Shown: positions 11,710-22,710 of the stretch, piece after piece
How the letters are laid out: each line of letters opens with the position of its first letter
How positions within the stretch are numbered: position 1 is the first letter of the stretch
Assembly (NCBI GenBank): GCA_947683425.1
Contig: CANTUQ010000077.1
Coordinates: 124,001 to 188,000 of the forward strand
Source of the DNA: Excoecaria cochinchinensis
Lineage: Eukaryota > Streptophyta > Magnoliopsida > Malpighiales > Euphorbiaceae
Length of the DNA stretch: 64,000 bases
Reading direction: 5' to 3'
Translations under genes and position numbers: made by a program
Notes under the pieces: generated by a model
What the model was told of the DNA's origin: nothing
What the model saw: only the letters and a program-made list of their open reading frames with translations
Database searches by the model: none

Positions 11710-12660
11710 TCACTCATGTACCTCACTTCTATTACCAGAAATTCCTCTTCCTGAACCAGATGCTGAGGGAGCGCCACGCTTCTTACCTCTCACTGTAGAA
11801 CTGAACCCTGATTCCACAGGTGGTGCCACATGAGAATCTCTTGTTCTTTTCCCCGTCTGGGAACCACCTCTACTTGCATTCCTCCTTTGTCTCCATTCTC
11901 TTTGAGCTCCCAAAGTCCTTTTAGCTCTCAAAGCTGCTTGAACAATTCGATAATAACTTACGTTCTGCTCTGTTGTTAGAGAAATCAGCAACGCTTTAAT
12001 CTCCTCAATCAACCCTTCCTCAAATTGTTGACATCGCAGCACATCAGTCAAAACACCTTTTGGCGCATACTTGCTTAGGCGATAAAATTTTGCTTCATAC
12101 TCCGACACCGTCATGGTTCTCTGCCTCAAACTCAGAAACTTCTTCCAGTTTGCCTCTCGATGTGCTTTAGTAATATACTTGTTCTTGAATTCCTTTTCAA
12201 AGAACTCCCAGTTTAATGGTTCGGGAAGCATCGGATTCTGCAGAACCAGCTTCCACCAATCATATACAGGGCCTTGGAGTAATGACTCCACACATTCAAC
12301 CCACTGGTCCGGAGGACACCATATCTCCTTAAGAATCCTTTCCACCTTCTCAATCCAGTACTCTGCTTTTTCTGACTCATCCAACCCGGTTCCAAGAAAT
12401 TCCTCCAAACCATGCTTTCTCAAAGATTCTATTGGGGCTCTAGGCGCCATCATACATTCCATCACTCTTGCCATATCTTGAGTCATTTTCATCATAGCTT
12501 CCATAGGCCCAAACGGAATCTCATTCCCGAAACCAACCGATCTAGACTGTCCAGACCCCGTCACCTCAGCTTCATGGGGATTAACACTTTCAGCAGATTC
12601 TTCTCCGGTATGCCTTCCAGAATCCATCTTACTACACAAATTAAACAAGGACTTCCGCAT
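11710..12660 (-). CDS. gag: Element B Gag, capsid part
   Basis: A 316-residue frame starting at ATG 12658-12660, about 57 bases after the primer binding site. The region around residues 90-235 has the Ty3/gypsy capsid pattern: YWIEKVERI, the tryptophan-rich DWWKLVLQN, FEKEFKNKYI and the following SLRQRTMTVSEYEAKF helix. The C-terminal 60 residues are rich in R, G and S. The frame ends at a TGA (11710-11712); the zinc knuckle of Gag lies in the same frame beyond that stop. Gag would form the particle that packages the RNA. A shorter start at the next Met (residue 12) is also possible. Confidence 0.9.
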   Translation of the reverse strand: MRKSLFNLCSKMDSGRHTGEESAESVNPHEAEVTGSGQSRSVGFGNEIPFGPMEAMMKMTQDMARVMECMMAPRAPIESLRKHGLEEFLGTGLDESEKAEYWIEKVERILKEIWCPPDQWVECVESLLQGPVYDWWKLVLQNPMLPEPLNWEFFEKEFKNKYITKAHREANWKKFLSLRQRTMTVSEYEAKFYRLSKYAPKGVLTDVLRCQQFEEGLIEEIKALLISLTTEQNVSYYRIVQAALRAKRTLGAQREWRQRRNASRGGSQTGKRTRDSHVAPPVESGFSSTVRGKKRGAPSASGSGRGISGNRSEVHE

Positions 12661-12717
12661 TAGGTCAACAGACTATGCACATCGTATCTACCCAATTCCC
12701 AGAAAAGACTCAACCTA

Positions 12718-12730
12718 GGCTCTAATACCA
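12718..12730 (-). other. Element B primer binding site (initiator-Met type)
   Basis: On the minus strand TGGTATTAGAGCC lies five bases after the LTR end. It differs from the usual TGGTATCAGAGC by one base. Confidence 0.8.
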
Positions 12731-13134
12731 CAACTTGTGACGCCCATTCCCTAATGACAGACTAGCTCAGCTAATCTTAGTTAGAGAAGGCCACACACAC
12801 ACAATAGAACACATGCTTGACCTGAATAATAAAATTTCATCACATACGATCTTAACTCATGCATCACATGCCAACTACTTATAGTGCATTCTCCATGGCC
12901 ACACGCATTGCTCATACATATTTGTACTCTTAGGTTAACATTCATAGTTATCAGATTATTACATGCCTTTACATACCCGCTATACATTCGATTGTACAAA
13001 AGCTTATACAGAAATCCAAAAATATCAAACCCAAAACCTACACTTTCTACTTCCTACTGTTGACCGTACAAAATGTGAGGACATCCTCCGGTCGCCTCTC
13101 GTCCGTACCTGCACGAATTAGAGTAAATCAATGA

Positions 13135-13150
13135 TAAGCGATAACGCTTA
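13135..13150. promoter_or_regulatory. Conserved LTR dyad (B copy)
   Basis: TAAGCGATAACGCTTA, followed by GTGGGG. Cognates sit in F (23128-23145), F' (23475-23492), I (35743-35760) and J (63476-63493), always about 400-450 bases from the LTR 3' end where that end is present. On the transcript strand it reads CCCCACTAAGCG..., which includes a branch-site-like ACTAAG. Confidence 0.65.
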
Positions 13151-13408
13151 GTGGGGAACTCATATAAAGCAAATAATTATCACACAAATAGGGTTATCAT
13201 ACATTGTATGCCAGCAATCAAGCCTAATTATAATTATCTCATCAAACACCACTCCATACATATCATGGTTCAACACTATATTCAATCATAAAGCATTAAT
13301 CACAAGTTCACATGTTCACGTCGTTTACTATATTATGTCACAATCATTTCCACTTATTAGTTAGTTGGTTAGCCTGCAACTCAATGACGCGGATAACGGG
13401 TATCGCAT

Positions 13409-13560
13409 TGGTACCATTCAGGTACTAGAATCTCATCGAGATTACTTTTACGAATTGGTACTCTCAGGTACTTAACATCATTCCACATATAATAAAAATC
13501 CAGCAACGATTATTTGCATAGTTTTCGCATTGTGATTCCCATGGAATCAGACACATTTAA
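13409..13560 (-). other. Stem-loop ladder, B LTR
   Basis: Short hairpins in series. Read on the minus strand they include GATTC/GAATC, a weaker GTAC pair, AATCTC/GAGATT and GTACC/GGTAC, with loops of 3-6 bases. They match the ladder of E at 20413-20538 in position. Confidence 0.6.
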
Positions 13561-13943
13561 CGCATGGGGCTGCAGCACTTGACCCTATAGGCATGCCTAA
13601 CTATCCACTACTTGACTCGCAGGCTTAAGTTGTTAAACATATTATTCAGCTCACATTGTTCACTTTTCACATCACATACGTAGATAGCCCATATCACATT
13701 CACTCTACATATTCGCATTAGCACATAGCTAAGCATTACACTTGCATACCCAATATGCTTCCAATTCATTTTTCATAGTTAATATTCACATAATTGATTG
13801 CATTCAAGAACCATCACATATTATGCAAATGTACAATACTTAATACCCACATAACACTTACTCAAAATGTTCTTCATTCCAGCTTAAGGCCTTACCGTTA
13901 GAAAGTCCAAACACATTAGGGTTATATTGGCAAAACAGGGTAG

Positions 13944-14277
13944 GTCACGGTCATAATGAATTTCATTATCACCGTGAAATGTTGAAGTTCAAAACAGAAT
14001 GCAAACTGGGGGCAGGTCACGGTCACAATCAATTTCATTATCACCGTGACATGTTCCCAACTCTCAGCAGAATGCAACTTGAGGGTATGTCACGGTCACA
14101 ATGAAGTTCATTGTCACCGTGACATATCCATACTTTGCAAAACATAATGCTCCCTTAGGTACCTCACGTTCACAAAGAATTTTATTGTCATCGTGACATA
14201 CCAAAATCCAATAGGCAGAATTGAACTCAGGCATACCTCACGGTCACAATCAATTTCATTGTCACCGTGACCTATGC
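13944..14277. repeat. Five-copy GTCACGG hairpin array, B LTR
   Basis: Five imperfect palindromes of the form GGTCACGGTCACAAT...ATTGTCACCGTGACC, starting near 13944, 14019, 14091, 14164 and 14238, spaced by about 73 bases. The same array in E is at 19684-20022. Confidence 0.85.
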
Positions 14278-15282
14278 AAAAACACTATAACACAGCTATG
14301 TTTTATCACTAGCACAACTGTGCTTTCCAGTCCAATTCTCCTTCCACATCAAGACTTCAAATCTCATTTTCACTTTTGGCAATCAACACAAAAACATCAA
14401 CCACTTACTCAATTAGCACATACCTAATTTCCCTTCTTATTTTGGAACTCATCTTTGGCACAATTTATAATCAATCCCAATTCACACATAGCATACATGC
14501 TCTCAAGCAATTCATTCACTAAACACATTACGACATACACATACAGCTCATATCAAAGTCCCTATTGGACCAATATAAATCATACAATTTACACATTTAG
14601 GATTTGTTCCCAAACCTTATCGCCTTAGCTCCTAATCTCGACGGACGCTCGGCTCTCCGATTACAGCTTTTCCCTTATCTCTCTTCACTTCTTCAGCTAG
14701 CAAAACGAGTACAAATTCCAGAATTGAACACAATCCATCAATTCTGATTCCAACACCAAATCAAAACCAAGAAGAAGAGTGGAAGATGAGAACACTATGC
14801 ACTTACTCACTTACCTCTTAAGTTAACCCTTAATTCTTGCTCCCATTAACTATATGCATGCACTATTAAAGGCCTCTCTAAAGCTCATTCTCACGCAAGA
14901 AAGAAGAGAGAAGAACACAGAAAAATTGACTGAAATCACACAAATGAATCTTTTCCCTTTCCTTAGTTAACTCATGCATGCAAAGGTGGAGGTGGCATCC
15001 TCTCAAGAAGCCACACGGATTCCACTCACCAAAGTCTGCCTCCACTAACCAATTCCTACTTATTTTATTCTTAACTAATGCATCATTAGACAAACTAATC
15101 AACCATTAACTTAACATAATATAATTACCCAATAGCCACTTAACAATCCCTTATATTACAATTAGGTCCTTCCAACCTTTCAATTGAGTCCTGCCTTCAA
15201 TCAATTTAATCCAAACCTCACATACACACACACACATGCCAATTTAAGTTAATTCTTTTAGGGTGCAAGTCCGGCCATGACA

Positions 15283-18200
15283 CTTTTCTACTTTATAATG
15301 TGGAAATGTTTGCACTTATAGATCCTGGTTCAACTCATTCTTATGTGTGTGCTAAAAAGTTATGTGAAAGGATGCCTAAAGCAGAATGTTTAAAATATGA
15401 TATATATGTATCTAGTCCTTTGGGAAATAGTGTGAATGTGAATAAGGTGTATAGAGATTATGCACTAGAAGTTAAGGGTAGTGTGTTCCCAATGGATTTA
15501 ATTGAGCTGCCTTTTGATGAATTTGATATAATCCTGGTTATGGATTGGTTGACTAAGTACAATGCAGTGGTTAAGTGTAAAAGAAAGATTGTGATACTCA
15601 GTAATGGTAAGGGTAATAAAGTGATAGTAAAGGGAGTCGGTGCAAATTCCCTTGTGAATGTGGTTTTAGCAATGCAAGCGTATCGATGCATGAGGAAAGG
15701 TTGTGAAGCATACCTAGCTTTGGTGTTGGACAACAAGAGGGAACATATGAAAGTACAGGATATACCTGTGGTAAGAGAGTTCTCTGATGTGTTCTCAGAA
15801 GAATTGAGTGGTGTACCACCAGTAAGAGAGGTGGAATTGTCCATCGAGGTTGTATCTGGATCAGCGCCGGTGTCTAAAGCACCCTACAGGATGGCCCCGA
15901 CTGAGTTGAAGGAGTTAAAGTCTCAGTTGCAAGAATTACTAGATAGGGGGTTCATTAGACCTAGTGTGTCTCCTTGGGGAGCACCGGTCTTATTTGTAAA
16001 GAAGAAGGATCGTACCATGCGAATGTGTATTGACTATTGGCAGTTGAACAAAGTGACAGTAAAGAACCGGTACCCTCTACCGCAAATTAAGGACTTGTTT
16101 GATCAGTTAAGAGGAGCAGGTGTGTTCTTAAAATTGATTTGCGTTCTAGGTACTATCAATTGCATGTAAAGAAAGAAGATATACCTAAAACTTCATTTAG
16201 AACCCGATATGGGCATTATGAGTTTCTGGTGATGCCTTTTGGGTTAACTAATGCACCTGCTACATTTATGGATTTGATGAATCGGGTGTTTAGACCATAT
16301 TTGGATCAATTTGTGGTAGTGTTTATAGATGATATTCTAGTTTATTCAAGGAATGAGATGGAGCATGATCAGCATTTGAGAATTGTGCTTCAGACGTTGC
16401 GGGAGCATCAACTACATGCCAAACTGAGTAAATGCGAGTTTTAGTTGCAAGAGGTATCTTTTTTTGGGTCATGTGATATCTTCTGAAGGTATTAAAGTGG
16501 ATTCAGCTAAGATAGAAGCGATTGTGAATTGGAAGCCACCTAAGAATGTGCTTGAAATTCGTAGTTTCTTGGGGTTGGCTGGATACTATAGGAGGTTTGT
16601 GAAAGGGTTCTCAGTGTTATCTTCTCCACTGACAAGGTTACTGCGAAAGGGAGTTAGGTATGAGTGGTCAGAAAAGTGTCAGCAAAGTTTTGACCAGTTA
16701 GAGAGGATGCTGGTCAAAGCACTGATTCTTACACAGCCTGTGACTGGTAAAGAGTATGTTCTGTACACCGATGCCTTAGGAATAGGGTTGGGTTATGTAT
16801 TGATGCAAGATGGAAAGGTGGTAGCGTATGCATCAAGGCAATTGAAACCACATAAGCAGAATTATCCAACTCATGACTTGGAATTGGCGGCAGTACTGTT
16901 CGCTTTAAAGATTTGACGACATTACTTGTATTGTGAGAAGTGTAGAATTTACACCGATCACAAGAGTTTAAAATATCTGCTTACTCAGAAAGAATTGAAT
17001 CTGAGACAGCGAAGATGGCTCGAGCTGTTTAAAGATTATGATTGTACTGTGGATTATCACCTGGGAAAAGCTAATGTAGTGGCGGATGCATTGAGCAGGA
17101 AATCTATTTCAGTATTACAATTGAAGCAGATTAGATGGAGAATCTCTACAGATGGAGCCTTGCTAGCATAGTTGAAAGCGAGACCGATCTTGAGAGATGA
17201 ATTAATAGCTGCACAGAGGAATAATGCAAGGTTACAACAAATTTTGCAGTCCGTCGGTACTGGTGACAAGACTGATTATTCAGTGAATGAGTATGGAGTG
17301 TTGTTGCATAAGAACAGGATATGTGTGGCAGATGATAAATAATTGAAGAGACGATTGATGCATGAAGCCCATAATACAGTTTTCACTATGCATCTAGGTG
17401 GAAACAAGATGTACCAGGATTTGAAATAGTTGTATTGGTGGCTCGGTTTGAAGAAAGACATAGTGGAATACGTGTCCAAGTGCTTGGTATGTCAGCAAGT
17501 TAAGGCGGAACATCAAGTCCCACAAGGAATGTTGAATCCACTCCCTATTCCACAATGGAAATGGGATAACATCACAATGGATTTTGTTTCTGGATTGCCT
17601 CTGACCTCAAGACAACAAGATGCAGTATGGGTTATTGTGGACAGGTTCTCAAAATCGGCTCATTTTATACCAGTTCGGATGAATTACTCTATGGAAAGGT
17701 TGGCAGAATTGTATGTGAGAGAGATTGTTCGGTTGCATGGAGTACCCTTATCTATTGTTTCTGATAGGGATCCCAGGTTTACTTCTATGTTTTGGAAGAG
17801 TGTGCAGGTTGCCCTGGGTACAAAATTGAACTTCAGTACTGCTTTCCATCCGTAAACTGATGGACAATCGGAAAGAATTATCCAGGTTCTGGAAGATTTG
17901 ATGCGAGCATGTGTATTGGATTTCTCTAGGAATTGGGATAAGTATCTTCCACTTATGGAATTTGCTTATAACAATAGTTATCAGACTAGTATTGGCATGG
18001 CACCGTATGAAGCTTTGTACGGAAGGAAATGTCGCACACCGATTTGCTAGATGGAATTGAATGAACACAGGGTCATTGGGCCAGATTTGGTTCGCGATAC
18101 AGAAGAGAAAGCAAGGCTTATTCAGCAAAGGCTAAAGGCAGCTAGTGATAGACAGAAGTCCTATGCGAATTTGAAGCGAAGGGATGCTGAATTTGAAGTG

Positions 18201-18647
18201 GGTGACAAAGTGTTTTTGAAAGTATCTCATAGGAGGAAGGTACTGAGGTTTGGCAAGAAAGGAAAACTGAGTTCTAGGTTTATTGGACCATATGAAGTTT
18301 TAGAAAGAGTGGGCCTTGTAGCATATCGATTGGCATTGCCTCCGGCGTTAACTGAGCTTCATGATGTGTTCCATGTGTCCATGTTGAGAAGATACAGGTC
18401 GGATGAATCTCATGTGTTGCCTATACAAGAGGTGGAAGTACAGCCAGACTTCACCTATGACGAGAAGCCAAAAGCGATACTAGCAAGGGAGGTGAGACAG
18501 CTTCGGAATAAGCAGACACCACTCGTGAAAGTGCTCTGGCAGCATCATGGTGTTGAGGAGGCAACCTGGCAACTAGAGGCTGCTATACGAGAGCAACACC
18601 CGCAGTTGTTTATCACAGGTATGAATTTCGAGGACGAAATTCTTTAA
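15283..18647 (+). pseudogene. pol: Element E protease-RT-RNase H-integrase-chromodomain, decayed
   Basis: All pol modules can be followed in order. Protease DPGSTHSYV is near 15320. RT part 1 (to about 16133) is followed by a frameshift, then RT part 2 with FIDDILVYS near 16320. RNase H covers 16464-17171, integrase with KCLVCQQVK 17172-17860, and the C-terminal integrase part with a GPY/F-like module and chromodomain 18051-18647 (chromodomain about residues 139-187, with conserved tryptophans 163 and 173). The chromodomain marks the Tekay/Del chromovirus lineage. There are at least two frameshifts (near 16133 and 16455) and seven stops (16442, 16914, 17169, 17339, 17427, 17853, 18048). It cannot make a functional polyprotein. 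Confidence 0.92.
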
Positions 18648-18659
18648 GGACGGGAGAGT
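18646..18659 (+). other. Element E polypurine tract
   Basis: AAGGACGGGAGAGT directly before the LTR start TGTCATGG and overlapping the pol stop codon. Confidence 0.8.
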
Positions 18660-19683
18660 TGTCATGGCCGGACTTGTACCCTAAAAGAATTAACTTGAAT
18701 TGGCATGTGTGTGTGAATTGAATGTGAGGTTTGGACTAAATTGAAATGAAGGTAGGACTTGATTGAAAGTTGAGTGGATAGTTTAGTGGCGAATTGGTAT
18801 ATTTATGAGATTAAGTTAGGAATGGTTTAAGGGCTGATTAAGTCACTTAATGATGGTTTAATTAGGAATAAAATAATGTAAGAATCAGTTGGTGGAGGCT
18901 GATTTTGTGAGTGGAATCCATGTGGCTTCTTGAGAGTAACCCACCTCCACTTTTGCATGCATAAGTCTCTTGAGGAGGGTAATGACCCATTTGTGAGGAT
19001 TGAGTCATTTTCTGTGTTTTCTACCTCCCCTTGCCATGTGAGTAGTTCCTTTAGTCTCTAAATCAAATTGCATAATTGTTAAGAAGTTCAAGTTGTTAAG
19101 TTGCTCAAGAGTTAAGTTGTTGGACTTAAGAGGTAAGTGATTATGAATGCTTGTTCTCATCTTCTACTTTTCTTCTTGGTTCTGATTTGGTATTGGAATA
19201 AGAATTGATGGATTATGTTCAATTCTGGAATTGGACTGGTTTTGCTAGTTGAAGAAGTGAAGAAGGATAAAGGGAAAGCTGTAATTGGAGAACCGAGCGT
19301 TCGTCAAGATTAGGAGCTAAGGCGACAAGGTTTGGGAACAAACCCTAGTTGTACAATTATGAAAATTGTGTTGCTTGAATATGAGTTTGGTATGAATCAT
19401 GTGTATATGAGAAGTAATGGCCTTAAGCATGAAATTGTATGGCTAGGTTTAATATTGGATGTGGAGATATGCTTTGTGAAAATGTGGTTTGAGAATATGT
19501 ATGCTATGTGTATAATGAATATGATTATGATTTATGCTATGAGTGAATGCTAATATCAAGATGGAAATCAGGTATGTGCCAATTGGGTATGTGGTTGATG
19601 AATTGGGTTAATTTGTTAGAAAGGAAAATGGATTAAAAGTCCTTGAAAGGAGATGGGAATAGAATGTGGAATTGGAATCTTGC

Positions 19684-20022
19684 ATGGGTCACAATGACAA
19701 ACAAAATTGATTGTGACCGTGAGGTATGCTTGAATTCTGTTCTGCCTAGCTGAATTGGGTATGTCACGGTGACAACCAAAATGGTTGTGACCGTGAGGTA
19801 CCCAAGGAAGCATTCTGCCCTGCAATAATATGATATGTCACGGTGACAAACAAATTGATTGTGACCGTGACATACCCTCAAGTAGCATTCTGCCGAGAAT
19901 TGGGAACATGTCACGGTGGCAATCAAATTGATTGTGACCGTGACCTGTCCTCAATTTGCATTATGTTTTGGACTTCAATATGTCACGGTGACAACTAAAT
20001 TGGTTGTGACCGTGACCTACCC
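19684..20022. repeat. Five-copy GTCACGG hairpin array, E LTR
   Basis: Five near-palindromes of the type GTCACGGTGACAA...TTGTGACCGTGAC, spaced by 72-76 bases. The centre varies among copies; the arms are kept. Confidence 0.85.
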
Positions 20023-20361
20023 TGTTTTGGCAATATAACCCTAATGTGTTTGGCCTTTCAAATGGCAAGGCTTTGAGCTGAAATGAAGGACATTATGAGT
20101 AAGTATTATGTGTGTATTAGGTAATGTACAGTTGCATACTACATGATGAATCTGGAATGCAATCAAATATGTGATTATTAACTATCAAGAATGAGTTTGG
20201 AAACATATTGAGTATGCAAGTGAAATGAATAGCTATGTGCTAATGCGAAAGGGTAAAATGAATGTGATGTTAGCTATCAACATGTGTGATGTGAAAAGTG
20301 ATTAATGTGAACTGAATAATATGTTTAACAACTTAAGCCTGCGAGTCAAGTAATGGATAGT

Positions 20362-20538
20362 TAGGCATGCCTATAGGGTCAAGTGCTGCAGCCCCATGCG
20401 TTTAATGTGTCTGATTCAATGGGAATCACAATGCGAATAATCCTTGCTGGATTTTATTATAAGTGGATTGATGTTAAGTACCTGAAGGTACCAATGCGTA
20501 AATGTAATCTCGATGAGATTCTAGTACCTGAGTGGTAC
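20362..20538 (+). other. Stem-loop ladder, E LTR
   Basis: After the palindrome TAGGCATGCCTA (20362-20373) come five hairpins: GATTC/GAATC (20413-20427), AATCC/GGATT (20439-20453), GTACC/GGTAC (20478-20491), AATCTC/GAGATT (20506-20520) and GTACC/GGTAC (20524-20538). All have 5-6 bp stems and 3-5 base loops. Confidence 0.65.
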
Positions 20539-21879
20539 CAATGCGATACCCGTTATCCGCATTTCTTGTTTGTAGGCTAATCAACTAATTAATAAGTGGA
20601 AATGATGGTGACTCAGTATGGTATGTGATGTGAATATGTTAATACATGATTGGTGCTTTATGATTGAATATAGTAATGAACAATGTTATGCATGAAACGG
20701 AATTGGATGAAGTGATTCTTAATTAGCATGATTGTTGACATGCAATGTGTGGTAATTATATCTGTGTGTAGAATTACTTGTTATATGTGTTCCCCTGTCA
20801 CACCCCAAAATTGGCCTAATTGGAATTGGCATTTTTAATTGGAAAATATGGATATTTTGGTAATTGTTACAAGTGTAATTAAGGGCAAGTGGGTAATTTA
20901 TATAAGGAAAGAGGATTAAATTGCAAGGAATTAAAAGTATTATTTGTAGATTTTTATTTTAGTGAGTAAAAAGTAATTTGACTAGGACTTATTGGCAATA
21001 GTATGGAGCAGATGGTAAAAGAGTAATAAGTGGATTAAGTGAACCAGTGCATGTGTGCCAAGTGGAGATGTGAGTGTGTGCATGTGGGTGAGAGAAAAGA
21101 GATGTCTGAAAGTTTTAGCTTCCTGGAAATAAAAGACGTGAGGTTCTCTCTCTCTTGCTCTCTCTCTCACGTTAACCACTCCTCTTCTCTTCTTTCTCTG
21201 TTCCTTCTTTCTGTTTGCATGTGTGTTCTTCCGTTTTGAGCTTTGAAGGGATTTCAAGAGGTAAGTAGCAGAGGTTCTTTAGGTTTTTGGTTGAATCTCC
21301 TTCTTCTCCTCCTTTGGGTTTATAAAGATTATGTTCTTGGGTTAATGGAATGTGGTTTTATCTGTTTGCAAGCATCTGAAGATAAGAGAAAAGAGAAGGG
21401 AAAAGATAAGATTGTGGATTGAAAGTTGCAGTGGACATTTTGAACTTCATTATCAGGTTTGGGAGTGTCTGTCCTTTTCTCATTTTTGGATCCTGGTTAC
21501 TGTATGTTGTTAATGTTAGCTATGTGTGTTGTTTATTTAAAATGCATGAGCAATGTGATGTGTATACATGATTTCTGGAGAACAGAATAACGTTGAGTTT
21601 GTAAGTGAGAGGAATATGCATGAGTTTGAATGTGGAATCCTGGGATGTTGACGTTCTGGTATTGCATCTATTTGAATAGTAAAAATATGTTATTTGTATT
21701 AAAATTGCTGTACATGTGCTCTGGAGACTTGAAGGTATGTGTTCGAATAATTATTGCATGAAAAATTGTTTTAGACAAAATGAGGTTTTGAGTTTTGAAT
21801 GTACTCTGTTTTCACGATTTTCTGGTTTCGACGTTTTCCGGAAATTCTGAAGTTTTGAGAAGGAGAAGCAGAAGTGAGT

Positions 21880-22155
21880 GAAGAAGATCACGTGACGTGA
21901 TGCAGCATCACGCCGTGACCTGCTTCCCTGGGGAAGTCACGAGACGTGATGGAGAGTCACGGCTCGTGACCCTCCCATTCCCTGCGTGTCACGAGTCACC
22001 ACTGCCCGAGTGACTCGTGACCTCCCCTCTTCTCTCTGGCATCACGAGGCGTGACGGAGGGTCACGACTCGTGACTGCCCCTGTTTTTGGCGTGGCGCTC
22101 GCGAGAAGCCAGCGTCACGAGTCACCATTGCCTGGGTGACTCGTGACTGGCCTCC
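21880..22155. repeat. CG-rich palindrome cluster, LTR F
   Basis: Repeated GTCACGAG / CTCGTGAC words, for example GTCACGAGTCACC...GGTGACTCGTGAC, within an otherwise AT-rich LTR. The F' counterpart is at 24455-24730. Confidence 0.8.
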
Positions 22156-22605
22156 TTCCTGCTGCCCTGTTTTTAAAAAAAAAACAAAGTATTTTTCTTT
22201 AAAGCTTCTGTTGCATGGGGTTTTCACTATTTGACTCAAGAACAGGTTTAAATCTGTGCTATAATTTAATAATTGTTTAATTATGAGATTTGTGTACATG
22301 ATTAATAATTAATGTACATGATTTTAATGTTTATAATTTACAAGAACATAGATGATTTCAATGTGAGTTATATGTTCTTATTATTTTCTGTATTTAACAT
22401 ATATATTAATATGTTTCCGAATTTGATCAATATACATGTATACATGAATTATACATTCGTATTTAATTCAATTCTCATGATATGATAATGATACTTGAGT
22501 TTTGAGTTGTGTCCTTTAAGCCTGAATAGTCATAGTTGTGGATAAGTAAGCGCTTACTTAGGTCAGAGTGTGTGTACAGCTGCTATATGATTAAACGTTA
22601 TGTGC

Positions 22606-22710
22606 GGGTCCTGTTTGGGATCCTTGTTTCGACCCCGTTTGGGTCTATATGGAAATTAATGCGAGACTTCGGTCTCTATATGAGAATCACATGTTTGAGA
22701 CTCATGTCTC
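22606..22710 (+). other. Stem-loop ladder, LTR F
   Basis: Four hairpins: GGGTCC/GGATCC, GACCC/GGGTC (22631-22645), GAGAC/GTCTC (22663-22676) and GAGAC/GTCTC (22697-22710). They are preceded by the palindrome TAAGTAAGCGCTTACTTA near 22543, where B, E, I and J have GGCATGCC-type palindromes. Confidence 0.65.

Larger units (their letters stand above)
13109..14814 (-). other. Predicted LTR-embedded leader intron, element B
   Basis: Starts AGAG|GTAAGTGAG (donor at 14814) and ends ATTCGTGCAG|GTACGG (acceptor at 13109), 1706 bases. Equivalent pairs occur in F, F' and I. Splicing is inferred from conserved boundary sequence only. Confidence 0.45.
8908..15282 (-). mobile_element. Element B: Tekay/Del-type Ty3/gypsy retrotransposon, split by element A
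   Basis: Minus-strand order: 5' LTR (12736-15282), Met-type primer site, gag, protease, reverse transcriptase, RNase H, integrase. Integrase is cut at 8907 by element A; its remainder, any chromodomain and the 3' LTR must lie left of the window. Lineage assignment rests on protein similarity to E, which retains a C-terminal chromodomain. B lies in E's protease region in opposite orientation. It is younger than E, with far fewer inactivating changes. Confidence 0.87.
12736..15282 (-). repeat. Element B 5' LTR, 2547 bp
   Basis: Minus strand begins TGTCATGGCCGG and ends GGGCGTCACA. It is homologous over most of its length to the plus-strand LTR of E (18660-20795). In transcript order it carries a donor-like AGAG|GTAAGT, five GTCACGG hairpins, a stem-loop ladder, the CTAAGC dyad and an acceptor-like GTGCAG. 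Confidence 0.9.
15283..20795 (+). mobile_element. Element E: old Tekay/Del-type Ty3/gypsy copy, truncated at both ends
   Basis: Begins inside the protease, where element B is inserted, and ends inside its 3' LTR, where LTR F begins. Gag and the 5' LTR are not in view and may lie beyond B, left of the window. It belongs to the same family as B, judged from protein and LTR similarity. Confidence 0.88.
18660..20795 (+). repeat. Element E 3' LTR, truncated
   Basis: Starts TGTCATGGCCGG and matches the B LTR to TTCCCC, where LTR F is joined. The lost part, about 400 bases, would have contained the dyad and acceptor-like site. A donor-like AAGAG|GTAAGTGA lies at 19133. Confidence 0.88.
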
